64,000 nt of DNA from Gemmatimonadota bacterium. Its GTDB lineage: Bacteria; Gemmatimonadota; Gemmatimonadetes; Longimicrobiales; Gaopeijiaceae. The position numbers and the translations under genes are program-made. Below the pieces are notes generated by a model. That model ran no database searches. It saw only the letters and a program-made list of their open reading frames with translations, and was not told the DNA's origin. The DNA is taken from the NCBI GenBank assembly GCA_030428885.1, contig JAUIEJ010000006.1, positions 310,001 through 374,000 of the forward strand, read 5' to 3'. Each line of letters opens with the position of its first letter. The stretch's first letter is position 1. Positions 43,667 to 52,538 of this stretch are shown here, in pieces.

Positions 43667-44572
43667 TCAGAACCGGGAGGCGGCCTCCTCCTGGCGGGAT
43701 GGCGCCACACGGGCGGTCGACTCGGGGGCCGGGATCGGGGTCCCGGCGGGGGCCGTCGGCGACGCGGGTGCAGAGCGACGATCCAGGAGGTCGTCCGCCA
43801 GGTCGTCGGAGAAGCCTCCCTCTAGAGCTTCCTTGCGCAGCCACGCTTCCAGGAACCACTCCCAGCCGAGGCGGGAGCGGGCTTCGCTGGGACGGACTCC
43901 CGTGAGTCGCTTCATCTGGTTGCTCAGCGCGAACCCGTCCGGGTAGCCGAGCTCGGTCGCAACGCGGGAGAGCGGCAGACCACGCTCTTGAATGCGGATG
44001 ACGGCGCGGAGGACCCGAGCGGCGTGAAGCCAATGGGACGGGACCGGAAGCCCGTGGGTGGTGAAGCGACGGCCGAGAGCCCTTCGCGACAGGTAGACAC
44101 CACGGGCGAGGGCGTTCACCGAACGGATCTCCCGGGACAACTCGATGGTGCGTCGGATGAGGCGGCGCACGTCCATGTCGAGATGGATGCCTCGCCACCG
44201 GAGATAGTCCACCGCGGCGGCCGGAAGGTCGTCGGGGGGCGAAGTGAGAAGGGTGCGGAGGTCGTCGGGATGCGGCTCCTCGTGGAAGGGCAGGACCGAG
44301 ACCGGGCGGCAGAACTCGATCATCCGGAAGATCTCGTCCTTTCGCCGGACGGCGTCCGCGGGAGGCAGCACCACCACCAGGCTGAGTCCACCGGGTCTGC
44401 GGCGCACGGACTGGAGTTGCCGATCATCGCGATCCGGAGACATGCACCAGATCAGTGCCGCTCCGGTCACACCGATGTCCCGCGGAAGACGGTCGGGCTC
44501 CAGGATCGGGGCGAGTCGGCGGTAGGGGGGGCGGAACAGTTGGAAGGTTCCGCGGTGAGGACGGGACGGCAT
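43667..44572 (-). CDS. AraC-family transcriptional regulator
   Basis: A 301-residue protein. The N-terminal 130 residues are an unrecognised alpha/beta domain without a cupin or receiver signature. An AraC double HTH spans about 145-250 (SVNALARGVYLSRRALGRRF, then LSRVATELGYPDGFALSNQMKRLTGVRPSEAR). The last 50 residues are disordered, Pro/Ala/Ser-rich. The effector is unknown. It diverges from the TetR gene with a shared promoter region and precedes the large AAA regulator in the same direction. Confidence 0.87.
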   Translation of the reverse strand: MPSRPHRGTFQLFRPPYRRLAPILEPDRLPRDIGVTGAALIWCMSPDRDDRQLQSVRRRPGGLSLVVVLPPADAVRRKDEIFRMIEFCRPVSVLPFHEEPHPDDLRTLLTSPPDDLPAAAVDYLRWRGIHLDMDVRRLIRRTIELSREIRSVNALARGVYLSRRALGRRFTTHGLPVPSHWLHAARVLRAVIRIQERGLPLSRVATELGYPDGFALSNQMKRLTGVRPSEARSRLGWEWFLEAWLRKEALEGGFSDDLADDLLDRRSAPASPTAPAGTPIPAPESTARVAPSRQEEAASRF

Positions 44573-44617
44573 GGGGCCTCCGGGGCGTGGGGGGGCGGGT
44601 CGTGTGGGGACGGTGAC

Positions 44618-44630
44618 CCTCGGGCCGAGG
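44618..44630. promoter_or_regulatory. 13-bp palindrome in the araC/tetR divergent region
   Basis: CCTCGGGCCGAGG is a perfect odd-centred palindrome 46 bases upstream of the AraC-type start. It may be an operator for either regulator. Confidence 0.35.
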
Positions 44631-44661
44631 TATCATCAAAACGTCATCACCGAGCGGCACC

Positions 44662-44697
44662 TTGTGGCCCCGCGCCTGGATTCATATATAGAATTCT
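44662..44697 (+). promoter_or_regulatory. Predicted promoter and palindrome of the TetR gene
   Basis: TTGTGG (44662-44667), exactly 17 bases, then TATATA (44685-44690). The palindrome AGAATTCT (44690-44697) overlaps the -10 and start region, a typical place for TetR autorepression. The local sequence is unusually AT-rich for the window. Confidence 0.55.
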
Positions 44698-44726
44698 GAT
44701 TCGCACTTCGGACGAAGAGGCCCGTG

Positions 44727-45431
44727 ATGTCGCGCGATTCAGGCACCCCCACTCCCGAAGAGCTGGTCCGCCTACCCCAGCAGGACCGATCCCGACGGAC
44801 CCTCGATCGGATCGTGAAGGCCGCCCTGGCCCTCATTGCCGAGAAGGGCGTCGATGGAGCGTCGGTCCAGGACATCGCCCGACGGGCCCGGGCGTCGGTG
44901 GGCTCGTTCTACGCACGCTTCAAGGGCAAGGAGGACCTGCTCCGGTACCTCGAGTTGCGCCTGTGGTCCGACGTGGACGACGCCTGGACCCGGGCGCTGG
45001 CCGACCAGGATTGGTCGGACGGCAGCTTCGAGGACCTGGTGGCCACCCTCATCGGGGTGCTCGTGGAGGTGAACCGTGCCGGGGCCCGTCAGCGTCGGGT
45101 GCTGGAGGCACGGCGCGGTCCGGAAGAGAGCTCGGCGGCGGCCCGGGCCTTCGAGGCCCGCCTGGGGGGAGACATCCGTTCGCTCCTGTTGCGCCATCGC
45201 GACCGCATCGCCCACGACGATCCGGAGCGGGCCATCGATCTGTCGGTGGCGGCGGTCCGGGGCGTCCTGCGACTCCGGGACACGGGATCCCTGGCCGACA
45301 CCCGCCTCGAGGGATTGGGCGAAGAGGAATGGTCGGAGGCGCTGGTGCGTCTCGTCCTCGCCTACCTCACCGGCTCCGGCGAAACGGAGCCGGGCCGGGG
45401 CCAGATGGACTTCTTCGACGTCTGGGCCTGA
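44727..45431 (+). CDS. TetR-family transcriptional regulator
   Basis: A 234-residue regulator with the TetR N-terminal HTH (IVKAALALIAEKGVDGASVQDIARRARASVGSFYARFKGKEDLL, residues 29-72) and an all-helical ligand domain ending in an acidic tail. The ligand and targets are unknown; the divergent AraC-type gene and itself are the natural candidates. ATG 44727 has GAGG 7 bases before it; GTG 44724 would add one residue. It converges on a beta-barrel gene 7 bases downstream. Confidence 0.93.
   Translation: MSRDSGTPTPEELVRLPQQDRSRRTLDRIVKAALALIAEKGVDGASVQDIARRARASVGSFYARFKGKEDLLRYLELRLWSDVDDAWTRALADQDWSDGSFEDLVATLIGVLVEVNRAGARQRRVLEARRGPEESSAAARAFEARLGGDIRSLLLRHRDRIAHDDPERAIDLSVAAVRGVLRLRDTGSLADTRLEGLGEEEWSEALVRLVLAYLTGSGETEPGRGQMDFFDVWA
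45370..45393 (-). terminator. Hairpin inside the 3' end of tetR, possible terminator for the convergent gene
   Basis: CCGGCTCCG, loop GCGAAA, then CGGAGCCGG: a perfect 9-bp stem. It lies 46 bases beyond the stop of the minus-strand beta-barrel gene. No T-run follows on either strand. Confidence 0.45.
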
Positions 45432-45438
45432 CGCGCCG

Positions 45439-46074
45439 TCAGCCGCCGGTGCGGATCTGCACGCCCAGGGCGATGGCCTGTCGATCGCCCAGCGCCGCGC
45501 CGGCCCTCAGGATGAAGCGGCGGCCCGGGTCCAGGGCCAGGTCCACCCCCAGATCGGCCGTGGGGTACACGTCGAACTCGTCGTCGATGTCGTCTTCGTC
45601 GTCCAGGGACCGCCGGTAGTCCATGGCGACGCCGATCCCCAGGTACGGTGAGAACCACACCGAACCCGAGGCCCAGGAACGGCCGGCCGTGAGCCCCACG
45701 GGAACGGTGAAGAGCAGGTAGTCTCCCACGCCCACGCCCGCGCCGGCGATCCAGGCGATGTCCAGGGGCTGGCCCGGTCGAGCGTCGGCGATGCGGGTGC
45801 GCACGTCGATCCCGCCGAACCCCGCCGACTGGTCACCGGCCCCCGTGCCGGCGCCGCCCCGGAGGAAGACGTTGTCGGGCAGGCCCGGGGGCTGCCACAC
45901 CACCATGACCCCCTGGTCGTCACCCGGAAGGGTTTCGGCCTGGAGCCAGTGCACGGCCAGGCCTCCCTGGGTGTCGGGGCCCAGCATGCGAGGGGTCTCC
46001 CAGGCGAACTGGGCGCTGGCGGCCGAGGGTAGACCCGCGAGCAGGCCGACGAGGGCGAGAACGGAACGGCGCAT
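45439..46074 (-). CDS. Exported beta-barrel-like protein
   Basis: A 211-residue protein with a signal peptide (LALVGLLAGLPSA, cleavage after SAQ). The rest is strand-rich: IAWIAGAGVGVGDYLLFTVPVGLTAG, SVWFSPYLGIGVAM, ADLGVDLALDPGRRFILRAGAALG. This fits a small outer-membrane barrel of about 8-10 strands. An Asp/Glu-rich loop (DDEDDIDDEFD) separates two strands. The family is not recognised. It follows the exported lipoprotein gene by 50 bases in the same direction. Confidence 0.75.
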   Translation of the reverse strand: MRRSVLALVGLLAGLPSAASAQFAWETPRMLGPDTQGGLAVHWLQAETLPGDDQGVMVVWQPPGLPDNVFLRGGAGTGAGDQSAGFGGIDVRTRIADARPGQPLDIAWIAGAGVGVGDYLLFTVPVGLTAGRSWASGSVWFSPYLGIGVAMDYRRSLDDEDDIDDEFDVYPTADLGVDLALDPGRRFILRAGAALGDRQAIALGVQIRTGG

Positions 46075-46124
46075 CGGGGGGGACTCCGGTCGGTCGATGT
46101 CGAGAGAGCGGCGGCGAGGGGCCG

Positions 46125-47354
46125 TCAGTTCGGGGCCCGGACGCCCGGGGCGTCGTAGCTCCGGTTGCCGATGACGGGGCCGTGGAGGTCGAGGCCCGCG
46201 TTGTCGCGGATGGCGACCCACTGGGGAATCGAGCCCGGGAACGGCTCCGTCTGTCCGTTGAGGCCCAGCGGATCGGTGTACCACACCGTGGGCCCGTCGG
46301 CGTTGCGGATGTTGTTGGAGTTGATGTCCACGAACCGCCGCACACCCTTGAAGGGCGAGTTGGGCGAGTCCCACGCCGTGCCCGGGGCCACACCCTCGCA
46401 CCGGTCCCGATTGCTCGTGACGATCTGGTCGCATAGGTCTACCGGGCGTCCCAGGGAACGCTCCAGAGCCGGGTCGAAGAAGCGGCTGGGGTCCTTCACC
46501 TGGAAGTACGGGTTGAACGACACGAGGGTGCGATTGCTCACCGTCTTCAAGCGGGCGCTGATCTCCCAGCTCTCCCGCAGCGCCGAATCGAAGCGGGGAC
46601 GGTCGGTGCCGAACACCCGGTCCTGAACGCACGACTGGGTCGGTACGGCCCGCTTCCCGCCGCCGTTGGGCGAGATGGCCGGGGTGGCCACGCCGACGTG
46701 GACGTGGTTCTCCCGAGCGCACGAAACAACGAGCTCACCGGGGGTCCCGATGGGCACCAATAGAGTGGCGCTGAAGCCCGTGCCGTCGCTGCAGCGAATG
46801 TGGTACGCCACCTCGTGCATGTTGTTGGTGAAGGCATCGGGGGAGTGGGTGCCCTGATGCAGCTTCACCAGGGCGTCGCAGGTCACGGTGAGCACCGCCG
46901 AAGCGCCGTCCCCCACCCGCATCTCCATGTTGTTTTCCCACTCGATCTTGTGCCCGACGTGATCCTCGTGGCGATCGGCTCCGAAGCCGCTCTCCACCAG
47001 ATGCTGGTTGGCCAGTCCGAAGGGAATGTCTCCCACCACGCCGTAGAGATCCGAACCCCGGGGGTCGCGGCCGTGCTCGTGGCCGAAGGTGCACCCCGAG
47101 CCCGGATCCACCGGCGGATGCCAGGTCGGATAGAGCAGGCCGTCGGGGCCCACGGTGGAGTAGCTGTCGTGGACGGCCTTCGAGCAGGTGTCGGTTCCCG
47201 AGGGGGACCACAGGCCGTAGGCGGTGGACTGCCCGATGGGGTCGAGGTCGGGCCTCGGGTCCAGCCCCGTGGACGAGTCGTCGGAACACGAGGCCACCAC
47301 GGCCAGCAGAGCCAGGGCCAGGGGACGTCGGAACCACTGCTTCATGCCGGACAT
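46125..47354 (-). CDS. Lipoprotein of unknown function, about 410 residues
   Basis: The N-terminus has a basic start, hydrophobic core and lipobox VASC (Cys at about residue 25). The mature part has many paired cysteines (for example CSKAVHDSY, GCTFGHEHGRDPRG, VTCDAL, IRCSDG, VSCAREN) and several His-rich spots (GHEHGRDP, HEDHVGHK, RENHVHVG), suggesting metal binding or disulfides. I do not recognise a family. ATG 47354 has GGAGG 7 bases upstream. DsbA- and CcdA-like genes 4 kb away could serve such a cysteine-rich exported protein. Confidence 0.75.
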   Translation of the reverse strand: MSGMKQWFRRPLALALLAVVASCSDDSSTGLDPRPDLDPIGQSTAYGLWSPSGTDTCSKAVHDSYSTVGPDGLLYPTWHPPVDPGSGCTFGHEHGRDPRGSDLYGVVGDIPFGLANQHLVESGFGADRHEDHVGHKIEWENNMEMRVGDGASAVLTVTCDALVKLHQGTHSPDAFTNNMHEVAYHIRCSDGTGFSATLLVPIGTPGELVVSCARENHVHVGVATPAISPNGGGKRAVPTQSCVQDRVFGTDRPRFDSALRESWEISARLKTVSNRTLVSFNPYFQVKDPSRFFDPALERSLGRPVDLCDQIVTSNRDRCEGVAPGTAWDSPNSPFKGVRRFVDINSNNIRNADGPTVWYTDPLGLNGQTEPFPGSIPQWVAIRDNAGLDLHGPVIGNRSYDAPGVRAPN

Positions 47355-47389
47355 GGGACTGCCTCCATGGAGACCGGGGGTTGGGGACC

Positions 47390-48013
47390 TCATCGCCGCT
47401 TCAGGAAGACGCCGAGGCGGAGGACCGAGACTCCCACGTCGCGGTCGATGGTGACGCGCTCGTTCTTCAGCGATCCGAACGACGCCGCGTCCAGGGTGAT
47501 GCTGTTGCCCACCAGCCAACCGGGGGTCAGGGGGAGGTCCCACCCGAGACCCACGGTCAGGCGGCCGGCGTCGTAGCGCACATCCTCGGCGCGGTAGGCC
47601 GACCAGCCGCCGCCGCCGATGAGATGCAGCCCGCTGCCGGGGCGAGGGTAGACGTGGGCCACCACGCCGGCCCGCCACACCCACTCCCGGATGTCGTCGT
47701 CCAGGTGGGTCCAGAAGCCTCCTTCGACCCCGACCTTCACCGCCTCCGATGCCGAGGCTCCCACGGCGAGACCGGCCCAGGGGCCCGAGTCGCGCTCAGG
47801 GGTGCAGAGGTCGCAGGTGAAGCGGGTGGAGCCGGCGCCCACGGTGAGGGCCCACCACCGACCCGAGTCGCCGGAGGCGTCGCTTCCGGTCTGGGCCGAC
47901 GTGGGCGCGGCCGCTGCGAGGCCCAGAGCCAGCGCAAAGGCGAACATCCGTGCCGCTTCGCCGGCACGAAATGCAGCAGCCCACCGAGCCGATGGGGAGG
48001 GGTCCGACGGCAT
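47390..48013 (-). CDS. Exported beta-barrel-like protein (about 200 residues)
   Basis: A hydrophobic signal (MFAFALALGLAAAA, cleavage after TSAQ) is followed by strand-rich sequence typical of small outer-membrane barrels (WALTVGAGSTRF, AVKVGVEGGFWTHL, GLHLIGGGGWSAY, GRLTVGLGWDLPL) and a C-terminal VSVLRLGVFLKRR. A CxxC pair (CDLC) lies in an early loop. ATG 47947 would give a more usual short signal peptide than 48013. It is followed by the cysteine-rich lipoprotein gene 35 bases later. Confidence 0.72.
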   Translation of the reverse strand: MPSDPSPSARWAAAFRAGEAARMFAFALALGLAAAAPTSAQTGSDASGDSGRWWALTVGAGSTRFTCDLCTPERDSGPWAGLAVGASASEAVKVGVEGGFWTHLDDDIREWVWRAGVVAHVYPRPGSGLHLIGGGGWSAYRAEDVRYDAGRLTVGLGWDLPLTPGWLVGNSITLDAASFGSLKNERVTIDRDVGVSVLRLGVFLKRR

Positions 48014-48109
48014 GATGCGGGTATCCGGGGTTCAGACGGCCGAAACTGGGGAAGTCGCCGTCGCAAACTGCAATTCCCGGGCCGCCGTTCCGGTTGCCCG
48101 AACCGACGA

Positions 48110-48143
48110 CGCCCCGGGCCTCCGTCGCAGGAGACCCGGGGCG
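48110..48143 (-). terminator. GC-rich hairpin after the zinc protease gene
   Basis: CGCCCCGGGCCTCC, a 6-base loop, then GGAGACCCGGGGCG: a 14-bp stem with a single mismatch. It begins 33 bases beyond the stop of the minus-strand protease gene. No strong U-tract follows. Confidence 0.55.
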
Positions 48144-48176
48144 GCGAACACCCTCGTCGTCGGGGGCCTTCGACCG

Positions 48177-50714
48177 TCAGTGCCCTCCGCCCAGCGACCA
48201 GGTTGGCGTCTCCCACACCCCGCCCTCGAAGGGCTCGAGCCACCGGGCCGCCGACATGCCGATGGGGCTGCCTGCCGGCATGGAAGGCGCACCGGCCACG
48301 CCGCCCGCCTCCATGGGCCGTTCCAGGAAGCGGCCGATCTCGGCGGCCAGGTAGAAGTTCATGGCCCCGGCGGCGTCGTTGGCCGTCCCCGGTCGACCCA
48401 GGAGATTCCGGATCCGGTCCAGCTCCAGCGTGGCGTGGGCCCGCACCTGGGGCATGTCGGCGTCGTCGGAGAGCCGCATGAGGTGTCCCACGTAGAGGGA
48501 GCGGATCGTCCGGTTGATCTCCATGGCGTAGGGATCGGACGAGTCGTACTCGAACACCTCGCTCCAGAGGCGGCCCAGCACGTCGCCCAATCCGGGCAGG
48601 TCGTCGTCGATGACGGGCTGCTCCACCAGGCGCGCCGCACGCTCCGCGTTGAGGAGGAACGACAGGGTGGCGTCGGCCGCCGCCGCCGCCGGCGACACGG
48701 CGTCGAACACCGGGCCCGTCCACTTCCGGAAGAGCTCCTGCCCGCCCCCGAGTCCCGGCGGACGGGGCGGGAGGCTCTGGAGCACCGCCTCGGGCATCTT
48801 GAGCTCCACCGGATCCAGGGTGCGCATGAGGGCGTCCAGGGCCCGGTTCTGCTCGGCGGCGGGCACCCGCCGCAGCGGCTCCTGCCCGTCGCCCCGGAGG
48901 GCGTAGGTGTAGTAGAGCCCGCCCACGATCTTGGTGGTGGCCTCGGCCTGGTAGCGGTGGTGCAGGTAGAGGGGCACCAGGACGTCTTCCATGAGGGCCA
49001 TGGGTTCGCCGGCCTCGATGGCGGCCTCGCCGAACCGGTCCAGGGCCACCCGCCGCACGTCCATCATGCGCTCCAGCTCGGCGGCCACGTCGCCGCCGTT
49101 GTCCCAGAGGTGGTTCTGGGGATGGGCGCTGCTGGCCGGCCGCGCGTCCTGATCGGTGAGGAAGCTCACGCCCCGGTCCAGGGCGTCTTCCAGGATCGCG
49201 TCCAGCGCCTCGGGGTCGTCGCCGCCCCCGGGAAACTCCCGGTAGCCCCACTCGATGGCGACCTTGTCCCACTCTCCGATGCCCTCGTCGTAGGGGGACT
49301 CCAGGCTGATGGTGCCGTCGGGATTCAGGGTGGCCCGGGGGTGGGGATAATCCATCACCGACTGGTTGCCGGCGTCGCGCTCGGCGCTGGCGATGTAATT
49401 GTGGCTGAGGCCGATGGTGTGGCCGATCTCGTGGGCCGAGAGCTGACGAATGCGGTGGAGCGACATGGCCATGACGTCGTCGGCGTCTTCCGTGCCCGTG
49501 GCGTAGGGCGAGGTGAGGCCTTCGCCGATCAGATAGTCCTGCCGCACCCTCAGCGACCCCAGGGTGACGTGGCCCTTGAGGATCTCACCGGTGCGGGGAT
49601 CGGCGATGGAGTTGCCGTAGCTCCATCCCCGGGTGGAGCGGTGCACCCACTGGACCACGTTGTAGCGGGCGTCCATGGGGTCGGCCGTGTCGGGGAGCAT
49701 CTCCATGCGGAACGCGTCGATGAAGCCCGCCGCCTCGAAGGCCTCGTTCCACCAGGCGCCCCCGGTCAGCAGGGCGGTCCGGACCGGCTCCGGAGTCCCC
49801 GGATCCAGGTAGTACACGATGGGCTCCACCGGCGCGCTCATGGCCGCCGACGGGTCGGCCTTCTCCAGGCGATGGCGCCGGATGTAGCGCTTCACCAGCG
49901 GTTCTTCGATGGGCGTGGCGAAGTCGTACCAGCTCACGCCGCCGTAGCCGCCCCGGGGGTCGAACGCCCGAGGGGTATAGGACCCCAACTCGGGCAACTG
50001 CACGAACGAGTGGTGCTGGCGCACCGTCACGGCGCCGCCGTCGGCCGCCACGCTCCGCACGAGCCCCCCGGGCTGATCGCTGGTGAAGGTGAGGGTCACC
50101 TCCACCTCGGTGTTCTGCGGGAAGACCCGGGTGCGCTCCCGGAACGGCGCGCTCCGGGACGCGTCGACCCGGAAGGTGCCCTGGTTCGACCGGCGCAGAC
50201 TCCCGGCGACGTCGTGCCAGTCGCGCATGAAGAAGTCGGTGGCGTCGACGAGCACGCGGTCACCCGTGCGGGCCGCCACGGTCCATCCCTGGTGGATGGA
50301 CGACGGGAACCCGTCCCGCACCGACTTCTCCTCCAGGGGATCGTCGGTTTCGGCCCGGTACGTCAGGTTGGGCTCCTCCATGAAGATCTTGGGGCCCACC
50401 TGTCGGAAGACCACCACCCGGGAGCCGCCCAGGTCGCCTCGGTTGAGGCCCAGGTCGTTCTGCCCGAAGCCCGCGGGAAGCGAGGTGTAGTGGAGGATCT
50501 GCTCGTCCCAGCGGCCGATCTCGAGCCACAACTTGCCGCCGGCATCGTCCCAGTAGACGGGCATGAAGCCGTCGAGCTTCTCCATGCCCTCGGTCTTCGA
50601 CTCGATGGTGGGGGGCGCCGAGGCGGTGTCGCGTTGCTGGGCCGCGGCGGCCGCCGGTGGGGCGACCAGGAGGAAGGCGGCCGAAATCAGGCCGGGAGCA
50701 AAACGTCGGCGCAT
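48177..50714 (-). CDS. Exported zinc-dependent metalloprotease (DUF5117/DUF4953-like)
   Basis: An 845-residue protein with a signal peptide (cleavage near AAAQQ). A large N-terminal beta-rich domain (about 40-300) is followed by a metzincin-like zinc site, HEIGHTIGLSHNYIAS (about residue 430; HExxH plus a distal His), with the downstream SVMDYPHP Met-turn. The order matches secreted DUF5117-DUF4953 metalloproteases. GGAGG lies 7 bases before the ATG. It probably acts in the periplasm or outside the cell. A 321-base gap separates it from the upstream DsbA-like gene. Confidence 0.88.
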   Translation of the reverse strand: MRRRFAPGLISAAFLLVAPPAAAAAQQRDTASAPPTIESKTEGMEKLDGFMPVYWDDAGGKLWLEIGRWDEQILHYTSLPAGFGQNDLGLNRGDLGGSRVVVFRQVGPKIFMEEPNLTYRAETDDPLEEKSVRDGFPSSIHQGWTVAARTGDRVLVDATDFFMRDWHDVAGSLRRSNQGTFRVDASRSAPFRERTRVFPQNTEVEVTLTFTSDQPGGLVRSVAADGGAVTVRQHHSFVQLPELGSYTPRAFDPRGGYGGVSWYDFATPIEEPLVKRYIRRHRLEKADPSAAMSAPVEPIVYYLDPGTPEPVRTALLTGGAWWNEAFEAAGFIDAFRMEMLPDTADPMDARYNVVQWVHRSTRGWSYGNSIADPRTGEILKGHVTLGSLRVRQDYLIGEGLTSPYATGTEDADDVMAMSLHRIRQLSAHEIGHTIGLSHNYIASAERDAGNQSVMDYPHPRATLNPDGTISLESPYDEGIGEWDKVAIEWGYREFPGGGDDPEALDAILEDALDRGVSFLTDQDARPASSAHPQNHLWDNGGDVAAELERMMDVRRVALDRFGEAAIEAGEPMALMEDVLVPLYLHHRYQAEATTKIVGGLYYTYALRGDGQEPLRRVPAAEQNRALDALMRTLDPVELKMPEAVLQSLPPRPPGLGGGQELFRKWTGPVFDAVSPAAAAADATLSFLLNAERAARLVEQPVIDDDLPGLGDVLGRLWSEVFEYDSSDPYAMEINRTIRSLYVGHLMRLSDDADMPQVRAHATLELDRIRNLLGRPGTANDAAGAMNFYLAAEIGRFLERPMEAGGVAGAPSMPAGSPIGMSAARWLEPFEGGVWETPTWSLGGGH

Positions 50715-51035
50715 GGGGGATCCTCCGGGGTCGTGCGCGTCAGGGCGGGGCGGGTCGTCGGACCGGGACGGGGTCCCGGAACGCGGCAAGATGCGGGGCG
50801 GAGGGGGGCTGCGCCACCGGGAGAGCCGCAGGGTGCGGCGGCGGCACCAGGCTCGGGCGCCGCGAATTCCCCAGGAGAGACGACGACGGCGCAGGATTCC
50901 GGGTTCGCAACCGAGGCCGCCGACCGCACGGATGGGGATTTCACGTCGCCCGCCGAACCCTGGTGGTCGCCCTGGGGCTGCCGCCGATCCCGCCGCCTCC
51001 GGGCAGCCGGAACCCGCCCGCCCACGCCTCCCGCG
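50715..51035. other. 321-base gap upstream of the zinc protease
   Basis: No protein-like frame or RNA gene was seen. It should contain the protease promoter, but I could not identify convincing -35/-10 elements. GC-rich partial inverted repeats occur near 50,990-51,020. Confidence 0.4.
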
Positions 51036-51782
51036 TCAGCGCGCTCCGGGGCCGTCGCCTCGCACGGCCTGGGCGTAGGCGGTGTCCAGCACCTCGCGGA
51101 ACAGCTCCAGGGGGAGCGCCCCGGGAATGGGGGCGTAGCCCACCACGAAGAAGGTCGGGGTGCCCCGCACGCCCGCCTCCCGGGACAACTGGGTGCCCGT
51201 GGCGATCCGGTCGGTCTGGACGTCGTTGTCGATGCACGACTGCCAGCGGTCGACGTCGAGCCCCACGTCGGCGGCCATGGCGGCCAGCTCGGTCATGGGC
51301 TCGCTGGAGTTCTTCCAGGCGCTCTGGTCGGCGAAGAGCCGGTCCTGCATGACCCGGAAGTTGCCCTGCTCTCCGGCGCACTCCCCGGCCTGGGCCGCCT
51401 CCACGGCGTTGGGGAACATGCCCAGGATCATGGGCACGTACTTCCAGTACACCTTGCCCGTGGCCACGTATTCCTCTTCCAGGATCGGCCACACCTCTTC
51501 GTGGAAGCGACGGCAGTACCCGCACCCGAAGTCGCTGAATTCCACCAGCCGCACCGGGGCGTCGGGGTTGCCCACGTCGTACCCGAGGTCCTCCAGGCTC
51601 ACGGGCTCCTGGGGCGCGGCCATGCGGCGTTGGGCCTGGGCCTGCTGGGCGATGTCGGAGTTCAGCAGGTTGGCGGTGGTGGGGTCGGGGGTCGAGGCCT
51701 CCTCGGCGCCGCAGGCGGCGGTGAGGCCCAGAGCCAGGGCCGTCGCCACGGCCGCGACGGGAGATGAGGATCGACGCATCAT
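51036..51782 (-). CDS. DsbA-like thioredoxin-fold lipoprotein
   Basis: A 248-residue protein with a lipobox (TAAC, about residue 25), then a DsbA/DSBA_2-type thioredoxin fold. The active site CGYC lies in FSDFGCGYCRRFHEEVWP, and the cis-Pro loop is GVRGTPTFFVVG. A second cysteine pair (GECAGEQ and WQSCID) is in the helical insert. It is expected to oxidise or isomerise disulfides outside the cytoplasm. Its ATG overlaps the ccdA-like stop, so the two form a redox pair. Confidence 0.93.
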   Translation of the reverse strand: MMRRSSSPVAAVATALALGLTAACGAEEASTPDPTTANLLNSDIAQQAQAQRRMAAPQEPVSLEDLGYDVGNPDAPVRLVEFSDFGCGYCRRFHEEVWPILEEEYVATGKVYWKYVPMILGMFPNAVEAAQAGECAGEQGNFRVMQDRLFADQSAWKNSSEPMTELAAMAADVGLDVDRWQSCIDNDVQTDRIATGTQLSREAGVRGTPTFFVVGYAPIPGALPLELFREVLDTAYAQAVRGDGPGAR

Positions 51783-52519
51783 TCGAGCTCCAACGTGAAG
51801 GCCTGACCGAGGTCGGCCAGGAAGGCGGTGAGGTCGGCGAACCATCCCCCCACCATGAGTACGCCCAGTACCACCAGAATCGCCCCGGCGCCCCGTTCGA
51901 TCCAGGGGAGCCAGGGGCCCACGCGGCGGGTTCCCGCCAGCACCCAGTTCAGGGCCACCGCCGACCCGACGAAGGGCACGGCCAGCCCCAGGCCGTACAC
52001 ACCCAGGAGGGCGACCCCCTCCACCATGGTGGTTTCCAGGCCGGCATACAACAGGATCGAGGCCAGGACCGGGCCGATGCAGGGCGTCCATCCCGCACCG
52101 AAGGCGATGCCCACCAGCACCGACCCGATCCAGCCGGTGGGTCGGGACGACAACTGGGCGCGCCGCTCCCGGTACAGCCCGGGAATCCGGATCAGGCCCG
52201 TCATGTGGAGACCGAACACCACCACCAGGAGTCCCCCGAGACGAGTGATGGTGGGCAGCCATGGGGTCAGGGCCTGGCCCAGGGCCGTGGCCGCGGCTCC
52301 CAGGCTCATGAACACGAGACCGAAGCCCACGCCGAAGAGCACGGCGTGGAGCACGGCTCGGCTCCGGGCCCGGGCCACGTCGCCGTCTCGCAACTCCTCC
52401 AGGGTCATGCCCGAGACGAAGGTCAGATACCCGGGCACCACCGGCAGGACGCACGGCGAGAGGAACGACAGCAGCCCGGCCAGGAACGCCAGGGGGTAGG
52501 AGACACCGACCTCGAACAC
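51779..52519 (-). CDS. ccdA: CcdA/DsbD-type transmembrane thiol-electron transporter
   Basis: A 246-residue polytopic protein with six to seven TM helices. TM1 carries the conserved LLSFLSPCVLPVVPGYL and TM4 the partner cysteine in FGAGWTPCIGPVLAS. These two Cys-Pro motifs carry reducing equivalents from cytoplasmic thioredoxin across the membrane. The downstream overlapping DsbA-like lipoprotein is the probable acceptor. It lies 19 bases after the HD-domain gene in the same operon. Confidence 0.93.
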   Translation of the reverse strand: MFEVGVSYPLAFLAGLLSFLSPCVLPVVPGYLTFVSGMTLEELRDGDVARARSRAVLHAVLFGVGFGLVFMSLGAAATALGQALTPWLPTITRLGGLLVVVFGLHMTGLIRIPGLYRERRAQLSSRPTGWIGSVLVGIAFGAGWTPCIGPVLASILLYAGLETTMVEGVALLGVYGLGLAVPFVGSAVALNWVLAGTRRVGPWLPWIERGAGAILVVLGVLMVGGWFADLTAFLADLGQAFTLELE

Positions 52520-52538
52520 GGACGCGGTCCGGCGGGGC

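Noticed and set aside
47691-51767. 1358-codon plus-strand open frame opposite the zinc protease and DsbA-like genes
   Set aside because: Antisense shadow of recognisable genes with no protein-like motifs.
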